Assembly: GCA_021826605.1 (NCBI GenBank)
Contig: JAKAZF010000056.1
Span: 1 to 9,924, forward strand
Reading direction: 5' to 3'
Length of the DNA: 9,924 nt
From: Planctomycetota bacterium
GTDB lineage: Bacteria; Planctomycetota; Phycisphaerae; WQYP01
Shown: positions 6,709 through 9,924 of the stretch, in pieces
Layout of the letters: each line of letters starts with the position of its first letter
Position numbering within the stretch: the first letter of the stretch is position 1
The notes under the pieces: model-generated
Told to the model about the DNA's origin: nothing
Seen by the model: the letters and a program-made list of their open reading frames with translations, nothing else
Database searches by the model: none
Made by a program: the position numbers and the translations under genes

Positions 6709-6774
6709 CGTGTGCTGACGGTTATTTGCAAAGTTAAATATCTCAGAGAGGGCCAATAAGGATGCGGTGAAGCC

Positions 6775-7917
6775 ATGAAAGTATCACGGGCGATATGGAC
6801 GGAAAAAACCGGCTGGAAAAATCAGGTGACTTGCAACGGATCGGCGTCCAGAGCCGATCTGGTGCTGGTTTTTGGATCACCGGCCCTGATGAAACAGACA
6901 GCCCGGATGGCGGAACTCAAAAATCTTTTTCCATTGGCCTATATTTGCGGCTGCTCAACCGCCGGTGAAATTGCCGGCGATCAGGTCTCGGACAACACCA
7001 TGACCGCGACCTCCGTGAGTTTTCAAAGCACAAAAATCCACGCGGCCAAAGCCATTATTGATGATCCCCATCATAGCTTTGATATCGGTGCGCGGTTGGC
7101 CGCGGCGCTGCCGACGGAGGATCTGGTTCATATATTCGTACTTTCCGACGGCCTGGCCGTCAACGGCAGTGAACTGGTGCGGGGGTTAACCAGTCAAGCG
7201 CCTGCGGGCGCGGCCATCACCGGGGGATTGTCCGGCGATGGGGCACGGTTTTCTGAAACATACGTGTGCGCCGATGGCGTGGTGTTGCCCCGGCAGGTCG
7301 TTGCGATTGGATTCTACGGTAAAAACTTAAAAATCGGTTACGGGTCGATGGGGGGCTGGGATGCCTTTGGTCTGGAACGCCGAATTACGCGCTCCCAGGG
7401 CAATGTGCTTTATGAACTCGATGGGCGCTCCGCCTTGGAGTTGTACAAAGAATATCTGGGTCCGCACGCGGCGCAATTACCGGCCAGCGGCTTGCTGTTC
7501 CCATTGACGGTCCGTGCCGACGGATCGGCTGAAACGGTGGTAAGGACTATTCTGGCGGTGGATGAAACCACGCAGAGCATGACCTTTGCGGGTGATATTC
7601 CACAAGGCGGCATGGCGCAGCTGATGAGCGCCAATTTTGACCGTCTGGTGGACGGTGCCGATAGCGCCGCGCAGGAATGCTGCCGACGAATCGGTAATGC
7701 CCATACAGAATTAGCGGTGCTGATCAGTTGTGTGGGGCGAAAGCTGGTGTTGCAGCAGCGCATTGACGAAGAAGTGGAGGCGGTGGTGGGCGTTTTGGGG
7801 AATCGGGCGGTAACAACCGGATTTTATTCCTATGGAGAAATTTCCCCCTTTACCCCAAGTGCCCACTGTGCTTTACATAATCAGACCATGACCATTACCA
7901 CCTTTGCAGAGGTATGA
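6775..7917 (+). CDS. FIST-domain sensor protein (NosP-like)
   Basis: This 380-residue protein consists of FIST_N (about 28-205) and FIST_C (about 215-365) and almost nothing else. Typical blocks are CGCSTAGEI (58-66), ITGGLSGDGARF (148-159), SCVGRKLVLQQR (318-329) and GFYSYGEISPF with the closing LHNQTMTIT (349-375). FIST domains are cytoplasmic ligand sensors. Stand-alone FIST proteins next to histidine kinases include NosP, a haem protein that binds nitric oxide and controls its partner kinase NahK. His364 and His368 lie in the conserved C-terminal block, but I cannot say whether haem is bound. There is no signal peptide or membrane segment. ATG 6775 is the only in-frame start after the TAA at 6757; AAGGA lies 12 bases before it. 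The stop is one base before the kinase ATG, so the two are surely co-translated. Confidence 0.92.
   Translation: MKVSRAIWTEKTGWKNQVTCNGSASRADLVLVFGSPALMKQTARMAELKNLFPLAYICGCSTAGEIAGDQVSDNTMTATSVSFQSTKIHAAKAIIDDPHHSFDIGARLAAALPTEDLVHIFVLSDGLAVNGSELVRGLTSQAPAGAAITGGLSGDGARFSETYVCADGVVLPRQVVAIGFYGKNLKIGYGSMGGWDAFGLERRITRSQGNVLYELDGRSALELYKEYLGPHAAQLPASGLLFPLTVRADGSAETVVRTILAVDETTQSMTFAGDIPQGGMAQLMSANFDRLVDGADSAAQECCRRIGNAHTELAVLISCVGRKLVLQQRIDEEVEAVVGVLGNRAVTTGFYSYGEISPFTPSAHCALHNQTMTITTFAEV
7908..7912 (+). promoter_or_regulatory. Shine-Dalgarno that fixes the kinase start
   Basis: AGAGG inside the last codons of the FIST gene lies 6 bases before ATG 7919. A TTG at 7904 in the same frame would place the start upstream of this site and is less likely. 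Confidence 0.6.
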
Positions 7918-7918
7918 C

Positions 7919-9367
7919 ATGCACTCGCTGCTGGAACGTCAGCTGAAAAAGACCGCCATCAACGCAACGCAACTGCCGGAGGAATTCCAGCAGTTCCTGA
8001 CGCTGGTGGATGCCGTTTATCATCAGTCGGATGAACATCGGCAACGCGTGGAACGGTCGATGGAGATTAACTCGCGTGAATTAACCCTGCGCAATGAGCA
8101 GATTGCCGCCGCCGAGCGCAAATACCGCGATATTTTTGATCATGTATCCGAGGGGATATTTCAGTATGCGCCCGACGGAACCGTAATGTCCGTCAACCCG
8201 GCCATGGCGCGGCTTTGCGGGTATGTTGATGCGGAGCAATTCAAGTCGGCGGTGCGCGATATTGGCCGGGAGGTGTACGTGGACCTCACGCGCCACGGGC
8301 AGATCCTCGCTGAGGTCGCCCGGCATGGATCAATAAAGAATTGGGAATCTGAAATACGCCGCCTGGACGGGTCAGTCGTCTGGATCATGGAAAGTACGCG
8401 GGCAGTACTGGCAGGGGACGGAGCGGTGGCCTATTACGAAGGCGTCATGCGGGACATCCACGCCCGCAAAGCAGCCGAAGCGGAGCGCGAACAGATGCAG
8501 CGGCAGCTTTCCTCCGTGGCGCGGCAGGCGGGCATGGCGGAAATTGCCACGGGCGTGTTGCATAACGTAGGCAATGTATTAAATAGTGTCAATGTGTCGG
8601 CTTCCCTGTGTGCGGACCGGACGAAGACTTCCAAGTTGCCGGGATTGGCCAAAGCCATCGGGTTGTTGCAGGAACATCAGGTGGATTTAGCGGCGTTTTT
8701 AACACACGATAAAAAGGGTCGGCAACTGGTGGACTATCTGGGACGCCTGAACGAACACTTGCTTAATGAACAACGCGAATTACTGGCCGAGCTAAGCTCG
8801 CTGGTACAAAATATTCAGCACGTCAAGGAGATTGTCAAAAGTCAGCAGACGTACGCTAAAACAGCGATCGTGCATGAGAAAGTCCCGCTGGAAGAAATTG
8901 TGGACGACGCCCTGCGGATCAATCAGGAATCTCTGGAACGCCACCGCATAACCGTGATGAAGGATCTGGCCGCACTGCCGCCCCTGACGCTGGATAAGCA
9001 TCAGATATTACAGATTCTGGTGAATCTTATCAGCAATGCCAAACATGCCATGCGCGGAATACCCGGTGATAGAATATTGACCATTTCCGCGGCCCTGCGT
9101 GCGGATAATTGTGCGCGCCTGGTATTGTGCGTGGGGGATACCGGATTGGGAATTCAACCGGATGATTTGGCGCGGATGTTTTCAATGGGATTTACCACCC
9201 GTTCGGATGGTCATGGATTCGGCCTGCACACCTCGGCACTGGCAGCGCGAAGCATGGGGGGTGAATTGACGGCACACAGCGATGGAGTGAATCAGGGTGC
9301 GATATTCCGCCTTGAAATACCAATACTCTGTAAAGATCAGGCTGTTGAAGCCGGAAGGGCCGCATGA
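7919..9367 (+). CDS. Soluble PAS-domain sensor histidine kinase (partner of FIST sensor)
   Basis: This 482-residue kinase has no membrane segment. Residues 1-65 are mainly helical. A PAS domain covers about 66-185 (YRDIFDHVSEGIFQY at 69-83, then WIMESTRAV and GVMRDIHARK). A coiled-coil linker leads to an unusual dimerisation/phosphoacceptor helix, EIATGVLHNVGNVLNSVN, in which His215 is the predicted phosphorylation site. A long helical insert (about 230-315) precedes the ATPase domain, whose boxes are clear: N-box with Asn373 (LISNAKHAM), G1 DTGLGI at 407-412, F-box FTTRSDG and G2 GHGFGLH at 431-437. It should autophosphorylate and pass phosphate to the regulator encoded immediately downstream, with FIST as input. 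The stop overlaps the next start (ATGA). The LHN(V/I)GN type of H-box replaces the common HE(I/L)RNPL form; it is known in a subset of bacterial kinases. Confidence 0.93.
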   Translation: MHSLLERQLKKTAINATQLPEEFQQFLTLVDAVYHQSDEHRQRVERSMEINSRELTLRNEQIAAAERKYRDIFDHVSEGIFQYAPDGTVMSVNPAMARLCGYVDAEQFKSAVRDIGREVYVDLTRHGQILAEVARHGSIKNWESEIRRLDGSVVWIMESTRAVLAGDGAVAYYEGVMRDIHARKAAEAEREQMQRQLSSVARQAGMAEIATGVLHNVGNVLNSVNVSASLCADRTKTSKLPGLAKAIGLLQEHQVDLAAFLTHDKKGRQLVDYLGRLNEHLLNEQRELLAELSSLVQNIQHVKEIVKSQQTYAKTAIVHEKVPLEEIVDDALRINQESLERHRITVMKDLAALPPLTLDKHQILQILVNLISNAKHAMRGIPGDRILTISAALRADNCARLVLCVGDTGLGIQPDDLARMFSMGFTTRSDGHGFGLHTSALAARSMGGELTAHSDGVNQGAIFRLEIPILCKDQAVEAGRAA

Positions 9368-9924
9368 ACGGAGAAAAGCACAATCATCGTATTCTTATCA
9401 TTGATGACAACCGTGCCATTCATGATGATTTTCGCAAGATTCTCTGCCCGACGGAAATCGCTAACGGACTGGAGGACATGGAAAAGGACCTGTTTGGCTC
9501 GGCTTCGCCCAAGCCTGCGCACGAAGTTTATGAGATGCATTCCGCGTATCAGGGGCAGGAAGGCCTCGAAATGGTCAAGCGTTCCGTGGAAACCAACGAG
9601 CGCTATGCGCTGGCATTTGTAGATATGCGTATGCCTCCCGGATGGGATGGCGTAGAAACCATTGAAAAAATCTGGGAAGTGGACCAGGAAATTCAGATTG
9701 TCATCTGCACCGCCTACAGTGATTACTCCTGGGAGCAGATCAACAGGAAATTCGGAGCCGCCGATCGCCTGCTGATTTTGAAAAAGCCCTATGACACTGC
9801 GGAAGTTTGCCAGTTGGCCTGCGCGCTGACGCAAAAATGGCAATTGGCCAAACATGCCCATCTGAAACTTAATCAGCTTGCCAGCATGGTCAGGGAACAA
9901 ACGCGGCAACTGGAGGATACCCAT
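9364..9924 (+). CDS. Response regulator with extended receiver domain (3' end outside window)
   Basis: An uninterrupted frame begins with the ATG at 9364, overlapping the kinase stop by ATGA, and stays open to the window end (187 residues seen). The receiver is clear: the acidic pair Asp14-Asp15 in ILIIDDN, phosphoacceptor Asp87 in FVDMRMPPGWDGVE, Thr116 in VICTAYSDYSW and Lys141 in LKKPYD. Between helix 1 and strand 2 there is a roughly 30-residue insertion (about 28-58, GLEDMEKDLFGSASPKP), which recurs in one recognisable group of regulators. After the receiver, residues 155-187 form an amphipathic signalling helix (KLNQLASMVREQTRQLED) of the kind that leads into a GGDEF, PAS or kinase output, so the full protein is likely longer. 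The output domain is not visible. It is the obvious partner of the PAS kinase and FIST protein. Confidence 0.92.
   Translation, partial: MNGEKHNHRILIIDDNRAIHDDFRKILCPTEIANGLEDMEKDLFGSASPKPAHEVYEMHSAYQGQEGLEMVKRSVETNERYALAFVDMRMPPGWDGVETIEKIWEVDQEIQIVICTAYSDYSWEQINRKFGAADRLLILKKPYDTAEVCQLACALTQKWQLAKHAHLKLNQLASMVREQTRQLEDTH

Noticed and set aside
9337..9924. Long open minus-strand frame (195 residues, open to the edge) opposite the response regulator
   Set aside because: The plus strand here encodes a textbook receiver with all key residues. The minus-strand translation has no recognisable motif and is an antisense shadow.

Overview
The window reads as ordinary chromosomal DNA from a Gram-negative-type bacterium of moderate GC content. 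My best guess is a planctomycete (possibly Phycisphaerae) or another member of the PVC group. The guess rests on the style of the 3D-domain protein, the Tat-exported GH32 enzyme, the sigma-54 activator with the KNILVRR-type end of its AAA+ module, and the TMEM175-type channel. No rRNA, tRNA, phage, transposon or CRISPR signal was found, so the taxonomy is inference only.

Layout from left to right. Bases 1-291 are the 3' end of a sigma-54-dependent activator (end of the AAA+ module plus a Fis-type helix-turn-helix). It overlaps by 17 bases a Tat-exported GH32 beta-fructosidase (275-1813). A short gap holding a promoter-like element with an embedded dyad leads to pgeF (1926-2759), a multicopper-oxidase-like (YfiH/LACC1) enzyme linked to peptidoglycan editing. 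Convergent to it on the minus strand is a self-contained gene (3046-3702) with its own promoter, strong Shine-Dalgarno and intrinsic terminator. It encodes a secreted Pro/Tyr-rich, extensin-like protein. A 655-base AT-rich non-coding gap follows (3703-4357).

Next is a plus-strand run with gaps of about 20 bases: a membrane-anchored 3D (three-aspartate) domain cell-wall protein (4358-5047), a YdjC/ChbG/HpnK-family carbohydrate deacetylase (5069-5908) and a bacterial TMEM175-type potassium channel (5929-6528). After a 246-base leader comes a tightly coupled signalling operon: a FIST-domain sensor (6775-7917), a soluble PAS histidine kinase (7919-9367), and a response regulator that starts in the stop codon of the kinase gene (ATGA overlap at 9364) and runs off the right edge.

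How the genes fit together. FIST sensor, kinase and regulator form one cytoplasmic phosphorelay, laid out like the NosP-NahK-regulator nitric-oxide/haem systems described in Pseudomonas and Legionella. This is the most interesting part of the window. The 3D-domain protein, the deacetylase and pgeF share a cell-envelope or polysaccharide theme. The GH32 enzyme has no visible transporter partner here. I did not find a system that is clearly new to biology. The best leads are the sensor cassette, the extensin-like secreted protein and the possible leaderless pgeF promoter.
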